This document shows, piece after piece, positions 36,947-48,992 of a stretch of DNA of 64,000 bases (position 1 is the stretch's first letter; every line of letters begins with the position of its first letter). Below the pieces are notes generated by a model. The model worked only from the letters and a program-made list of their open reading frames with translations. It was not told the origin of the DNA and did not search any database. Both the position numbers and the translations under genes were made by a program. The DNA is taken from the NCBI GenBank assembly GCA_038496675.1, contig CM076649.1, positions 16,871,478-16,935,477 on the forward strand, in the 5' to 3' direction. The stretch comes from Rachycentron canadum. Its lineage: Eukaryota > Chordata > Actinopteri > Carangiformes > Rachycentridae.

Positions 36947-37771
36947 AAGAAATACTTTGGCCCCTAAGTGGCAATACAACAATGTGAGAATACTTAATTA
37001 CAAGTAAAAATCCTTCTCTCTAAATTTTAATTAACTAAAATGGATTTTTTTTATGATATTAAAAGTAAAAGGATTCATTAGACAGATAAATAGCAAGTGA
37101 GGTTTATGAGTTTGAGTTTGATAATAAATACAGACACATTAATGTAGCAATAGTTAAAAGCTAATTTTAGCCTTTACGTATACTTTAAGATAGTTTGGTC
37201 TGTAAGACATATCATATTGGTAAAAGTACAAGCTTCTCAGATTGGCACCTGTTCAATACTTACGTAATCCCCAGTTACTTTCAGCCAGTGAAGGAAACGC
37301 GTGGTTGTGGTTTAACAAGTAGCTAGCTAACAGTTAGGAGCTAAAGTTAGCTAACTGGCCACAGGTAGCTTCCTGAAAAGTCCTGTCTTTAACTTAAGGC
37401 TAACACACTGAATGTAATGCACAGTGGCTGAGAAGACACAACATGTATCCTTATGCCCATACACATGGGGGCAAATTGATACAGGGACACAATATGTCTT
37501 ATGTCACATTTTTGCATGGGCTAAAAGTACAGGAAGTAATTTAATATCAATTAAATATCTAAAATTTAATTCCTGCCATCAAACTCCCTGTAAGTGAGCA
37601 AACAAGTCAAGACTCAAACTGTCAAAATAACAGTTAATTACTAAGATTAGTAACTGTAATGTAATTATTGAATTATATGTTGTAATATTGCTCACGTTTT
37701 AAATGTGCTACTAGTAACACTTATTTGATCACAACCCGAGGCCCTGTTTCCAGGACAGACTTTGGCTCACT

Positions 37772-37814
37772 TAAAAAAACAAACAAACAAACAAAAAAAA
37801 CAAACAAAAAAAAA
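37772..37814. repeat. (AAAC)n / A-rich simple repeat
   Basis: AAAC units interrupted by A8 and A9 runs. It could be the degraded tail of a retroposon, but no element is recognisable next to it. Confidence 0.85.
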
Positions 37815-38708
37815 TCTGTGAATTTAAATCACAATGCACTCTTTGTTTCACACTGGCTTCAACTACCTCATTGCCAGGCAATTGAACATAATACGGATTT
37901 CTAAAAGTATTACGCCTGTAGTTAACACAGTCTCTCACGCACACAAACACACCCACACATTTGAATGCATGCACAATGCCATTAAACAAAGCTGAAGCTG
38001 CCTTGTTGCGCCAACAACCAGATTTAGTAATATTTCAAATTCAGCAGGCAGGTGCTCACCTTGTGCTGTGACCAGATAGGAGAAAAGCTTTGCTCCCAGC
38101 ACTTTCAGTAGATGATGTCCTCAAAGTTATTAGCATTTAAATGAGAAAAGAAAAGCATCATATCTAGATCACAGGAAACTCAACAGTGTAAAATTTGTTC
38201 AACAATTCAAGAGTATTTAGAACAAACTTTTCCCATCTCCTGAGGTGAGTGACTGAATATGAGTAAGTGACTTTTTTAAACAACCTCACCTGAATTAGGT
38301 AAAAGATGAGGCAAGAAGGGGATTTCAGGCATTGTGATCACACTGAATAAAAGTATGTGACTTGGGGCAGAGATTACAATTCAGTGTTTCGACTACCTTC
38401 CTTTTCCCCGACCTGTGGTTGGTGCCTTTGAGCAACAGTTTCCTCTGTTGTTTTTGGCAGTATATGGAGCTCCATACACTTCCCAGTCTCTGCAGGCTCG
38501 ACCATACTTTATAGCCAGTCTCGCCCCTGCTGCCCCAGGGAACCACAACCCACAGCGGCCAGAATGAAGGAAATGGCTTTGATTTCCTTCCACTTTTCAC
38601 ACATCAAATGTGGAGAAGAACGAGGACCGTGCGCTGGTCTTGACCGAGCTGAATAAACAAACTCATGCCACAGTGTGTGTGTATTTATGCATATATATTT
38701 CTGTGTCA

Positions 38709-38712
<4 letters not shown>

Positions 38713-38745
<33 letters not shown>

Positions 38746-38758
38746 TGTGTGTGTGTGT
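38713..38758. repeat. (GT)n microsatellite, one interruption
   Basis: GT dinucleotides with a single GGGT interruption near 38741-38743. Confidence 0.95.
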
Positions 38759-41700
38759 TGGACATAATATAATGTGTGTGCTGAGGAACAGGTGAGTTAA
38801 TTTCTACCCACTGCTGCTCTACATCAGTGTTGACATTACGCAAAGGGTAAATACTCTATAATTGAATAAAATCACAAACCACGACATCAGCCTGAGGAGA
38901 AACAGCCAGCCCAATTTCAGACTCTCAATACCTCTCTGTTCTCTGAGGCTGGCTGCCTGGGGTCGCTTTTTGGCTGTCACTGTAAAGTTGAGTGGCAAAA
39001 TTCGAACAAATAATTCATCTAACAAAGTTTGAATGGTGATTTCATTTAGTGGAAGACTGTGTCTGATTATAAAAAAAAGAAAAGAAACACAACCAAGCTC
39101 TCTATGATTCATACATGGTATGCGTCATTCTTCCTCTTCACACTAACTTTCTGGGAGGTACCATACTAGGACAGAGTTTATGTTGTGCTGCTAGGACCCT
39201 TAGGAGAGATAAAAAAAAATAAAATTTAATTAAAAAAAAAAAGGACATCAGTGACCCACTGAACTGTTTACATACACACAGTAGAAATCATTTTCACACA
39301 CACACACACACTGATGATGTGTTAGAATCTGTGAAATGAAAGGAGCTTTAACAAGGGGGTTAAATAGGGGAGTTGTTTGGCCCTTTTGGAAATGTAAGAG
39401 TTTGATGAGAGTTTGATTTTATAAATACATAGTTGGAGTGTGTAGCCTGTTAACATGGCTTAACATAAAGAATGATAAAGGTAAAATCAGATCCATCCAT
39501 CTCACCATCCATCACACAACTCATCTCACTGATTAATATCATTCTTGACTGTTGGATGAAGATATTTTATATGTGATGTGGTTTAACAGGGAGAAGAATC
39601 ATTAACTTGATATTAACAACAACGAAATTCATGTAACTTTGTTTAAGACAGTTGGCATCTGTTATAGCGATGCTCAGCACACAACGTCACAAAGCTAACA
39701 TTAGCTTGCTTACTTACTAGCAGCCTGTGTTGTGTTCTGTTTTTCTCTGTATCCAGAATCATGGAGTTTGATTGATATTGGTATTGACTTGCCAATTTCT
39801 GGTATTGTGTTGTGCCTTGTCCCTCTCATAACCTCTCTTAAACCATGTGTCTTTTTTACACTTTCTGGCTGCTGTCTCCAGCTTCATATTTACTCTGCAG
39901 AAGTAAATAAGTTAATGAAGTGAGATAAATAGAATTGCCAAAGTTGTACCTTTTATTTTTATTTCTAGTTTGTGTTATTTCAGAGACTGGTCAGTTTATT
40001 ACATTTTTCTGCAGCTGCCTCTGGAGATATGAAAAAGCAGGCAACATGACACCCACTTTGTTCCACGAGTTGCAGAAGCTGCTGCTACAACTCTCTCTCT
40101 CTTACCATTATACAACCACCACACTTATAACTACTACCTGCCTTTCTGCCTCCGTCAGCAGACCATGTACTATGCCTCCTCTCCAGGTTGACAGTCTGGC
40201 TCACAGAGAAGCAATCATAAGCTCTTCTCTGGAAAGTTAAACTTTTCTGTGTTCTGCCTGAAAAGATGACACACACAGTGCCTTTCCAGTGGAATGTGAA
40301 TGTGCCCTCACTGAGGTGGAGACCAGTGATATGAAGAACAATCTGTGCATTCTCTCACACTCTGCTTGTTATCTATTGTGTTGTTGACTTGGCACCGCTT
40401 CACTTCACGGATGCTTCCTGAGGATGTCATGGGACTCTTGGTGGGTAAGAGTGCAACTCCTCCTCTGGGCTCTTGGTAATTTCCTGCTTTTTGATTTGAC
40501 ACAAAGGTCACGACTCCTCCAATCGAACCCATATTAAGGGTCCATTGATCTGTCTAAGCGCCTGTCTTTTTTGCACTGGGGGGGGGAAACATGCTGTGAT
40601 AACCGTTCAAACCTGCTCCGCCAGTTGCACCTTCTGAACATGTCACAATTTGATTGGAAATACAGATGAGTTCCAACAAATGTCAACATTGTTAACACAG
40701 TACAACAGCTTGAAGGCCCAATCTGTGTAAAAGGCCTGATGAAGCATAAATAATTACAGTGTTTGAGAGAAGAATGAAGGCTGACCTGAACCAAATACTA
40801 GCAAATACTTTCCTAACTTCACTTCTTTCATATTTCCCTTATAAATAAATAATTTTTAATTTTAAAGTTAATCCTCCCTAATGTGACTTAATGTCCAACA
40901 ATTGACATTAATTGCCCCAGCAAACATTCATACTTTTTAAAAGAGAAAATAACATGATGTGTGGATGCTTAATTATATCTGTATGTCTGTTAACATCCTC
41001 CAAAAGGAAGAAAAAACTGTAAAAGCACAATCAACAACTGGGTATAATGAACCAGCCAAGTATGATCACAAACACTGAGCCACTTTAGTTTCCCTGTGCT
41101 GATTCTCTCTATCCATGCCAACCAAGTAAAAATGCTTGGTTGAGATGTTGGAGTTGCTACTGCCAGATCTAAAAGGTTATCTTGAACTTTCTATGGGAAC
41201 TAATCCTGCAAACTCTCAATACTGGCTTGCACAGCCATTGTTTCTACAAGGACAGGATACTCCCTCCCTCTTTCTCACCCTCGCCCATCCCACCCATGAA
41301 GTCAAAAACTGTCCCAGAATCTCAATCTATTCAAAATTACTTAGACCAGCCCAACCTATAAAGATGAAACTTAAAATATTTCATAATTATTAACATTTCT
41401 GGGGCGGCAAAGGCTGCCCTTTCCTCAACAGATATTTTATATGAATATTCGACATCATAACAGCTTACCGACATCTACACAGATTGTACATAAACATCAA
41501 TACACCAGAATGCAAAGCAGTGTCAAATGGAGCTCAGCTATTCTCACAAGATGCAATCCTCTTGCTCTTTTGCTTTTAATATTGCTGTCTCTGCTGAAAT
41601 AAAGAGCCAACATCGGGCTGGAAGAAAGGTCAGACGTGTCCTCTGAGAGCTGGTGAAAGGCCAGAGGAAACCTCTAATTAAAGTAGAGGTAAACAAAAGA

Positions 41701-43799
41701 GTTGTAGAGACACTAAAAACATCCCATCATATTGTGCATCGTAGACTATGACTATTGACAGTGTAATAGTATAATGATAGTATAGTATCCATAGTATAAA
41801 AAACATTTTAATGATAACCAAGCATTCAGGACTGTTTTGAAAGCGTGGGAAGCTCAGTTTTCCTTTTATGCTTGACAGGGAAGCGATCGCTTGTGGACGA
41901 CAAACAAGAACACAAACTGTCACATTTGTATCATTTGAATCTTAAAGGTTCTGTAAATGAGATTAAACTAGATTTTAAACAATAATATTGCAATAATATA
42001 ACTTCTAACTGCAGCAATGAATGAATGAATGAATAAAGGAGGGTAAAATAGATAAAATAGATCCTGACAAATACAAAATAAAATATTTTTTTACTCTGGT
42101 TTTCAGAGCTGATGAATAACCATGTCTACTGCAAATACATTTAACCTGGGTCTTGATTTCCATTGCCAATAAAAGTCAGATGTGTCACAGCTGTTTTAAC
42201 TAATGGAAAATTAGCATTAACTTTTATGGTTTCATTTATTTCTTTGTGGAAAAAAGCTGTACCTTGTTAACCCATTACTTGATCACTGGAAATTTAGTAG
42301 AATTGTAAAACTACATTAAAAAAAAAAATTCTTTTCAGTTATTGGAGCCCTAAACTGTTTTTAACCACTGACTTCCTTCTGTCCTTTTTCCATTTGTGGT
42401 TATTGACAGGACTTAATCTGGAAACTGGAGGTGTTTTGAAACATGTGGTCACATTCTGGAGAGGCTGCACCTTCTTGGAGACAAATTATTACACAACAAA
42501 GTGTTTAACAAAACGTTTGAATAAAAAATGTTTTATTAACAAGAACTGTCAAGAATATTTTATCACATCACTGAGTGAACCCATACAAAAAGGATGCTGA
42601 AGTACCCTCCTTGTTTCCCCCTCCCTGCTGACGTTGGCCTCTTTCCTCTTCACCAGCTCACAGGATACCACTGCCATGGTTACAGTTCCAATATTCAAGG
42701 GTGTGCCTTACAGGCATTAATGGGTGACACTGTGTTCGCAGGCACACCACCCAATGATGATGAAAACTCTTTTATTTTTTACAAAACGGATAAACTTATG
42801 ACATAGCATCCTGAAACTGATTGTTCTTATCCACATTTGCTGATTCATGTTATAGCTCTGTTGCTGTTCTGCTGTGACTGAGACACAGTAGGTGTGACCC
42901 TGGGGAAATAACAGAAACACGCATATTGGCACGTCTGAATCATCCATAAATCTCTCAGCAAGAATCCATTAAACAGTGACAAGCAGGAAGGATTTGAACA
43001 GCCATCCGCAAAATTATCTTAAAACCATCTCCAACTGTAGCGTTGACAGGGTGTACGTAACTTTGATGCCCTTAATCTCGAGCACAATAACCCCACATTG
43101 CTTGAGTATATAGGACATCTTAGATCCACACCTTCATGGGAGTACTGGGGGTGACAGGAGACTTAGTAACACTGCAGTTTAAGTACTGTGAAAACTGCTG
43201 GTGTCTATGTGAGGTAGTTGCTGTCTGCCATTGTGCTGCAGGGGCTGTGGGCCCTGCATGTCTGGGCTGCTCTGCTTCTCAGTTTGTAGACTGCACAGCG
43301 CCTGCAGCACTAAAGGCCAAAGCCTGGATTGAATTAATTTCTTTGGGAACTGAGTAACACTGTCAACATCACTAAACGGTAGAAGTTTTGAATTAGGGTT
43401 TATCTTTAATCACTACAATATACCTTTGTGAACTTTACTCACACACATGATCAATCGTTTTTAATACATTGATCCTCAGTTGTGTTTTGGGTGTGAACTA
43501 AACCCAGTGGGAGTGAATGATGTCATGGGAGTGGCTGCTGGGCTGAAAATTGTGTGCCTCTGGATGTCTTCAGTTACACTTCCTCACTTTTCTAAAAGCA
43601 TATAGCAATGTAACAAGTGCTGAGGAATTATCATGCGATCAGACCAAAAACAGCACTTGCTTTAAAAACACAAGGGGCCTATTGGTGTGGGAATGTTGCT
43701 TCAGGTTCCAATGAGACAATGAAATCCAGGAGGCATCTGTTGGAAGAAAACAGACCCACGAGTTTGAAAGATTCATGATAATACCATCAATAATGACCT

Positions 43800-44010
43800 G
43801 CATACCATAGTTCTGTACCATCATGGTAGTAACCAAAGTACAATGCCACAGCAACTCCATGGTACAACTGAAAATGTCATTGCGCTTCCATGGTAAAACA
43901 ATTCCTTGAAGTGGTGCCATACTACTATACAATTCCATGTGCTTACATATATGCCGCACTACCATACAATTCAACAGTATGATGCTGGATATTGTGAGGA
44001 CATTGTGGTT
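43800..44010. repeat. Cluster of degenerate TACCATGGTA-type palindromic motifs
   Basis: About eight copies of TACCAT/CCATGGTA and relatives in 210 bases: ATACCATAG (43803), GTACCATCATGGTAGTA (43816-43832, near-palindromic), CTCCATGGTACAA (43856), TTCCATGGTAAAA (43887), GCCATACTACTATAC, and ACTACCATACAATTC. Spacing is irregular. Resembles the TACCATGGTA-rich minisatellite-like elements of fish genomes. The 128-codon minus-strand frame across it is read from these repeats and is not a gene. Confidence 0.45.
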
Positions 44011-44259
44011 TATAGACAGCACCATCTGAAGTTGTCACTGTAACAATCATTTTAACCAGTACAGTAGAATGACCGTTCATGTTACAAAATAATCAACGAG
44101 GAATGTGCAAACTTGCATCGTCTTGGCAGACACTGTGTGCTGTCGATTGATTTTGCATTGCATAGTGAAAGAAGATGAGCCAAGTTAAACTGCTTTGGTG
44201 GCTATTTCCTCTTTTGGATTTTTGTCATCTGTTCACTTACCTCTAGTGTTACCTCGCTA
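44011..44259. other. Intergenic-type DNA
   Basis: Nothing recognised between the palindrome cluster and the next suspected repeat. Confidence 0.4.
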
Positions 44260-44660
44260 TTCCAGTAGTTTAGTTTAATTCGTCAAGGTGTTAAGAAATG
44301 CATCCCTGACATTTTTTGGCTGCCACCAATGTATGATCGAGGTGGTCTGAAAAATATTTGTGGTGTTGCTGGTGCAGCAGTACTTCTCTCTCAGGTTCCA
44401 GTTGCTCACAGCCGTTGGAACTACTTTCTACCTAAGAAATAGCTCCTAACTGTTGAAAGTGTGTTTGGCGGATGTTGCCTTTGGAAAGACTTGCTGCTGT
44501 CACATTGTATAAATGTCATATGAGCCAAAGCTGTGAGTAACACAAACATTATTCCATTAACCTCACCTCCCTAATACTGAAGTGACATCAGAAATCTTGG
44601 ATATCACAGAATCTGACCAAATGAAACCAAAGCTATCTGCATGCACAGGTACCTTTAATT
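44260..44660 (+). mobile_element. Suspected dispersed repeat (unclassified)
   Basis: The wording seems familiar from fish repeats: CAATGTATGATCGAGGTGG, GAAATAGCTCCTAACTGTTG, CTGTGAGTAACACAAAC, CCATTAACCTCACCTCCCTA, GTGACATCAGAAATCTTGG, TCACAGAATCTGAC. No terminal repeat, tail or coding frame is visible, so class and ends are unknown. Treat as a hint for a repeat-library search. Confidence 0.3.
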
Positions 44661-45179
44661 TAGGTGAATTAACCCTTTAAATACAACCAAATGCGCTTTT
44701 TCCATCAGAGGGAAACTTTTATTCTTTTCCATTAGCAGTAATGATGACGACCCACTGAAGGTTTGTACAGATGCGAGTGGAAGACCCAGCAGACAGCTGG
44801 GAGAGACATCATGATCATATGTCATCTCACGCTCATATGCTACAGATGTTTTACCCAGGGCTCCAGGTGACAAAGTCATTAGGTTTTATGCACTTCTAAT
44901 TATTAATAATGAGTGCCACAGAGGATTGCCCACTACTAACATGATATATGAATGAGTTACGTGAAGGCCCGTGCAAAATACACCCCCCATATTCCCTAAA
45001 CACCATCTGTCATGTCCTTTAATAGTTTTCAATTTAGCAGTAATAGTGCCTGCAAAACGCTGTTTGAAATGACACTGGCTTTCATTATGCTCAAAACAAG
45101 AGCAGGAGACTTCATCAAACCATACTTTGCATGAACCTTTTGAACCACCAACTGTTTTGGTTGGTAGTCTTGGCTGGAT

Positions 45180-45680
45180 TTCCATCCTTCCCTGAAAGCC
45201 TTTGTGCTCTCCTTATACGACCTATTGGCAGTGTCACCTTCAGAGGGTTTTCCAGCATGGATCTACTCCCTGGCACCAAACATTAGCCTCATGCACGAAA
45301 TTTACTAAGGCTTCTGGCACGTCAGTATGACTAACACTTGAAAAAACACCCTTTCGCCCACAGTTAGAAAATACGTGCTTTGCAACTTCAAAGTGGTCTC
45401 TTTGGGTTTTGCATAAGGAAAAACATATTTGTGCAGCTGCCGCGTGGGTTTACTAATTATGGTACAAAGAATGAAGGCAGTTTGAGGACAATATATGCAT
45501 ATTGCCCGGTCGGACTGGTGCCAGGTCATTAAAACTGGCCTCAAAAACAGAACTTATTTGCATGGGTGGATCTTTTGCTATTAGTTCTTTCCAGGCCATA
45601 TTGATGACAGGGTAATGACGCTTCATAAACGCTTCATAAAAAGTAAAACAAAGAGGAAAAAATAAATCCACTTATTATAA
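45180..45680. mobile_element. Possible unclassified transposon relic
   Basis: Sequence with an unusual mix of CpG words and AT-rich parts: GCCGCGTGGGTTTACTAATT, TATGCATATTGCCCGGTCGG, TTGCATGGGTGGATC, and a short tandem CGCTTCATAAACGCTTCATAA near 45619. It looks like decayed DNA-transposon sequence, but no terminal inverted repeat or transposase motif could be read on either strand. Confidence 0.22.
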
Positions 45681-46989
45681 AGATTGTCCTGATCTCACAT
45701 TTAGGTTATGATGTGATTGATGAGAGGCTCAAATCATGGACGGAAGCCAAGGGCAAAGCATGTTGGCCTGGTTTTCATTGAAGGGGATCAGTGTTTGCAT
45801 GTGTTGGGGTGTTCCTTTGAGAGATCAGTCACAGCTTAAATTGCAATGTACAGAAAATTATTTTTGAGATATCTGACTTCAAAATAGCGCTATTGTTATA
45901 GTTCCAATGTGATATTTTGCCATCTGGCTTAAATGTTTGTACCACCGGTCTGTATTATTGGAAGCACTGCAGTGGGAAATGACCCACTTCAGGAACGTGT
46001 TAGCAACGTCTCCAGGGCACACAGACTATCTCCCTCTCGTATAAGAAAGGATGAAAGGATCTTTTGTTGCCGTGGAGAGTGGGCTCTAAGGTAACAGTTC
46101 TGGCCATGGAGGGACTCCTTCACATCTGAAGTTTTCTCGTGAGAAATACCTGCAGGGATGCATGCAAATTTATGGTGCCAATAGACCCACAATGGTGAGT
46201 AATTGGAGGACTGACCCTACTTAGCAGGTGAGAAAAGGTAATGAGATAATACGCTGTATAATCGAGGGAGGGCTGAGGAGGAAAACATCACCTGCAACTA
46301 AGACCTGCAGCTCTCATGGATAGAGAGTGAGGGAATGCAGCATGGAACAGGTGATCAGATAATCCCCCTATCCCAGCAGGCGGCCTGGCTACACACTTAT
46401 GTATTAGCAAACACCTATTTGATGGAGGTCTGTCGTGTATCTCTTCTCTGTCATCGCTGAGAAAAGAGAGATAGGCCATGAGGAGATTAAAATAATGCCT
46501 CACAACAAAAGGGGTGGGCGAGATGGCGTATTTTTTACAAGACTGATTCACTTCATGGTTTTCTTTGACTTTGAATGAATGCATGGTTGGTATTAGTGTG
46601 TGATAAGTGTCATGCAGTATGTTGTGTTTTTTTTTTTGGTTTTAATGAACACATCCTAGAGAAACAACCACAACTTTATGAATTCAGTGAACCAGGTTTA
46701 ATGGTTAGTAAATAGACATACAAGCCTACAGCCATATGCTCTGTGAGGCTTAGTCCTGCCTCATTCACTGCAGGGGAGACAGACCCAGAAGTTCTCCTAT
46801 AAAAGCGCAGTGGGACGGTTTACCAGATGTAGCTTTACAAAATCTACCAGTCCTCATCCTTAAAGTCTTTGTTTTTGCAAAACCAAAAAATGCTTTTTGG
46901 AAACTCTTAAAAAACATAAATCTGACATTTCTGAGGTATGCTCCATTACAGCTGCTTCCTGGCACTTTTCTATGGAATCTTCCAATACT
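45681..46989. other. Intergenic-type DNA
   Basis: No gene, RNA or repeat recognised. A T-run is at about 46628-46638. Confidence 0.4.
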
Positions 46990-47205
46990 GTGACCCACTG
47001 TTCAGACCTGGCATTAATATGCATCTTGGGTGATCCGATCACAAGTGTTCACCTCTAAGCACGTTAGTTTACACCTGGGATTAGAATGTGTCTGCACATG
47101 TCTCTCGGCTGACCACTTGTGATCAGATATACATGCGTTGTTGGTCAAACCAGTCCGCGCATGCTGATGCAGTTTTTTTCCATGTCCGACTGGTATTGGC
47201 TCTGA
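46990..47205 (+). mobile_element. Dispersed fish repeat with internal inverted GATCACAAGTG arms
   Basis: Reads CAGACCTGGCATTAATATGC, ATCTTGGGTGATCCGATCAC, AAGTGTTCACCTC, TTTACACCTGGGATTAGAAT, then GACCACTTGTGATCAGATA. I know this order from a common percomorph repeat (ACACCTGGCATTAATATGCG, TCTTGGGTGATC, GATCACAAGTGG). Two half-units are visible: CCTGGCATTA/CCTGGGATTA in direct orientation and CGATCACAAGTG/CACTTGTGATCA in inverted orientation about 85 bases apart, giving a foldback. Non-coding and diverged; class (probably a non-autonomous DNA element) uncertain. Confidence 0.55.
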
Positions 47206-48554
47206 GAAACAGTTTCTTTCCTTTGTCCCACCACTTCCTTGCATTGCCAGCAAAAGCCAAATAAAAGCTGTAAAAGTGCTTTAGTTTGTTGTAGGTGTAC
47301 TTATCACATGAGTTGATCGTGTTTCTTATAAAATGCAATTTGATGATGACATCAATGCAGCACATTCAGTCAACCCATCATTTCAAATCAATTGTCATGA
47401 CAGCAGAACAACTCTAGTTTGCAAACTCTGAAATTGACAACTAACAATTCTGAGTTTGAAATAATGTGACATTAATAAAATTGCATATTACACACATTAA
47501 GTCAATGACAAACAATAAATGATTCCACTGTACGATGTTTTTACATCCTCTAGGGACAATGACCACAACACATCCAGTATTTAGGGATTTCAGATTGGTC
47601 CACTCAATCATGTGGCCGGCATAAACTCCTTACCCCAACCCGGGTTGTCTGTCAGTGAAGAAAAAGTGCCTACAGTTTACAGAAAGATACCCATCCATCC
47701 ATTTTCAGCCTGAGCAAACAAACACTTTCAATTATCAGCAGAGGTTGTAGTGAGTGTGCTGCTCAGTGAACTCTGACCCCACCTAATGTGACTGACACTA
47801 TTCATGCTTGACAGAAGTCCTGCTCTGTCTCTTTGACCCATTTCTTCTCCAACTGCCTCTTTTGCTCTCTTTCTTATGTACATTAATGCAAACACACAAA
47901 CACTCTCAACCCCACACAGACCACCTCCTGTTGCATACACATACATACAAACACACGCTCATTTGACCACTAACTGTATCTCACACTTGGGGTTTCCTGC
48001 TGTGGGTATTTACATCACAAGCAGCTGGAGGACACTGGTGGTCCATTGACAGGGAAATGTGCCTGTCATGAGGAAATGGTGTATTATTTACACCATCACA
48101 GGGATCGGTTAAAGTGTCTTTCCAGGAACAATCACTATTTGTCGCATAAGGCAGTTCTTTTTCTTTTATGTGCAAAGTTGTTGGCATCTAGTCTCCTCCC
48201 TCTACTTGTTTGGTTTGTTTGCTGGCTTTTACATAATATATTGCCATGTCTGCTGTCTCTTTTACTGCTGCTGCATGTTGAGTGTCATTTGAAAGGCCAG
48301 TTACACGAGGAATGGGATATTCTTCTTATTAGCCACTAATAACAAAACCTAGCTACAGTTTAAGTAGCTATGAAAAATAACCTGAATCCAAATATCCTGT
48401 TTCTCCCTGCGCTTGCAGACTGAGCAGGTCAGTCTGGCAAGTAATTACACCCAATTACCAAGCTACTGGAGTAAAAACTACTTTAACATGTAGCACACAC
48501 ATTTATTTGAGGACATCTATTTTCTTTTATAGCCTTGCTGGCACTGTAGTCACT
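47206..48554. other. Intergenic-type DNA
   Basis: No gene recognised. The hydrophobic plus-strand frame at 48046-48339 comes from a T/C-rich stretch and is not credible as a membrane protein. Confidence 0.4.
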
Positions 48555-48992
48555 GTGGCACAGACTTAAATATCTCAACAGCATGGGATGAATTGCAATG
48601 AAAATATGTCCACACAGTTGTGGTCACTAGACAATAAATCTGAAATACTTTGGTGTTCTACTACTTATAACTATATTCTAACTACGTTATAATACTTGCC
48701 ATTTCATTGAGCACCACCATAAGACTGACACTTCTAGTTTTAATCAAAAGTTTCAGAAACTATTGAATAGATTTGCGTTGAAATTAGGCACCAACATTTA
48801 CGTTCCCCTTGGAATGAATGATCTTAAAATTTCACTTTGTCTAATACCTTGTTTATGACGACATACAAATTATGACTAGATAAATGAAATTCCCATCAAC
48901 CCTCTGAAATTAGTGTATGTTAGCATCATACCATGTGAAACTGAGATGGTGAACATGGAAACCTCCATCGACTAAACATCAACATCTTAAAC
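48555..48992 (+). mobile_element. Copy of a very common teleost dispersed repeat (ATATCTCAACAACTATTGGATGG-type)
   Basis: Successive phrases match an abundant fish repeat I know: AAATATCTCAACAGCATGGG, ATGAATTGCAATGAAA, AAACTATTGAATAGATTTGC, ACATTTACGTTCCCCTTGG, AATTTCACTTTGTCTAATAC, AATTCCCATCAACCCTCTG, AGTGTATGTTAGCATCATAC, and GAGATGGTGAACATGGAAAC followed by GACTAAACATCAACATC. The usual family order is preserved; the half-unit 'cannot-wait' phrase (CTATTGxATGGATTGCxATGAAAT) occurs twice, near 48588 and 48757, suggesting two overlapping or tandem partial copies. Non-coding; boundaries approximate. Confidence 0.65.

Larger units (their letters stand above)
36947..43789. other. Intergenic-type DNA, no gene recognised
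   Basis: Mostly AT-rich. It holds an A-rich AAAC-repeat at 37772-37814, a (GT)n microsatellite at 38713-38758, A-runs near 39208-39242, and TAGC/GTTAGC-rich short sequence near 37318-37360 that is typical of fish repeats but too short to assign. The frames around 38325-38795 and 43136-43357 resemble nothing I know. Confidence 0.45.

Noticed and set aside
37329..37343. 15-base stretch AACAGTTAGGAGCTA whose reverse complement occurs at 44440-44454
   Set aside because: A few 15-base matches are expected by chance in 64 kb compared with itself on both strands; the match does not extend.
38050..38140. Minus-strand donor-like AAG|GTGAGC near 38059 with a short open frame before it
   Set aside because: No matching acceptor, no family resemblance, and stops in two of the three frames close by.
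43209..43232. let-7-like TGAGGTAGTTG word
   Set aside because: Diverges from let-7 after nine bases and the flanks do not pair into a precursor hairpin.
43639..44025. 128-codon minus-strand frame
   Set aside because: Mostly read from the TACCATGGTA motif cluster; no protein resemblance.
48046..48339. Hydrophobic 97-codon frame, possible membrane protein
   Set aside because: It starts at a non-ATG-type position and its Leu/Val content comes from a T/C-rich stretch; no splice or promoter context.
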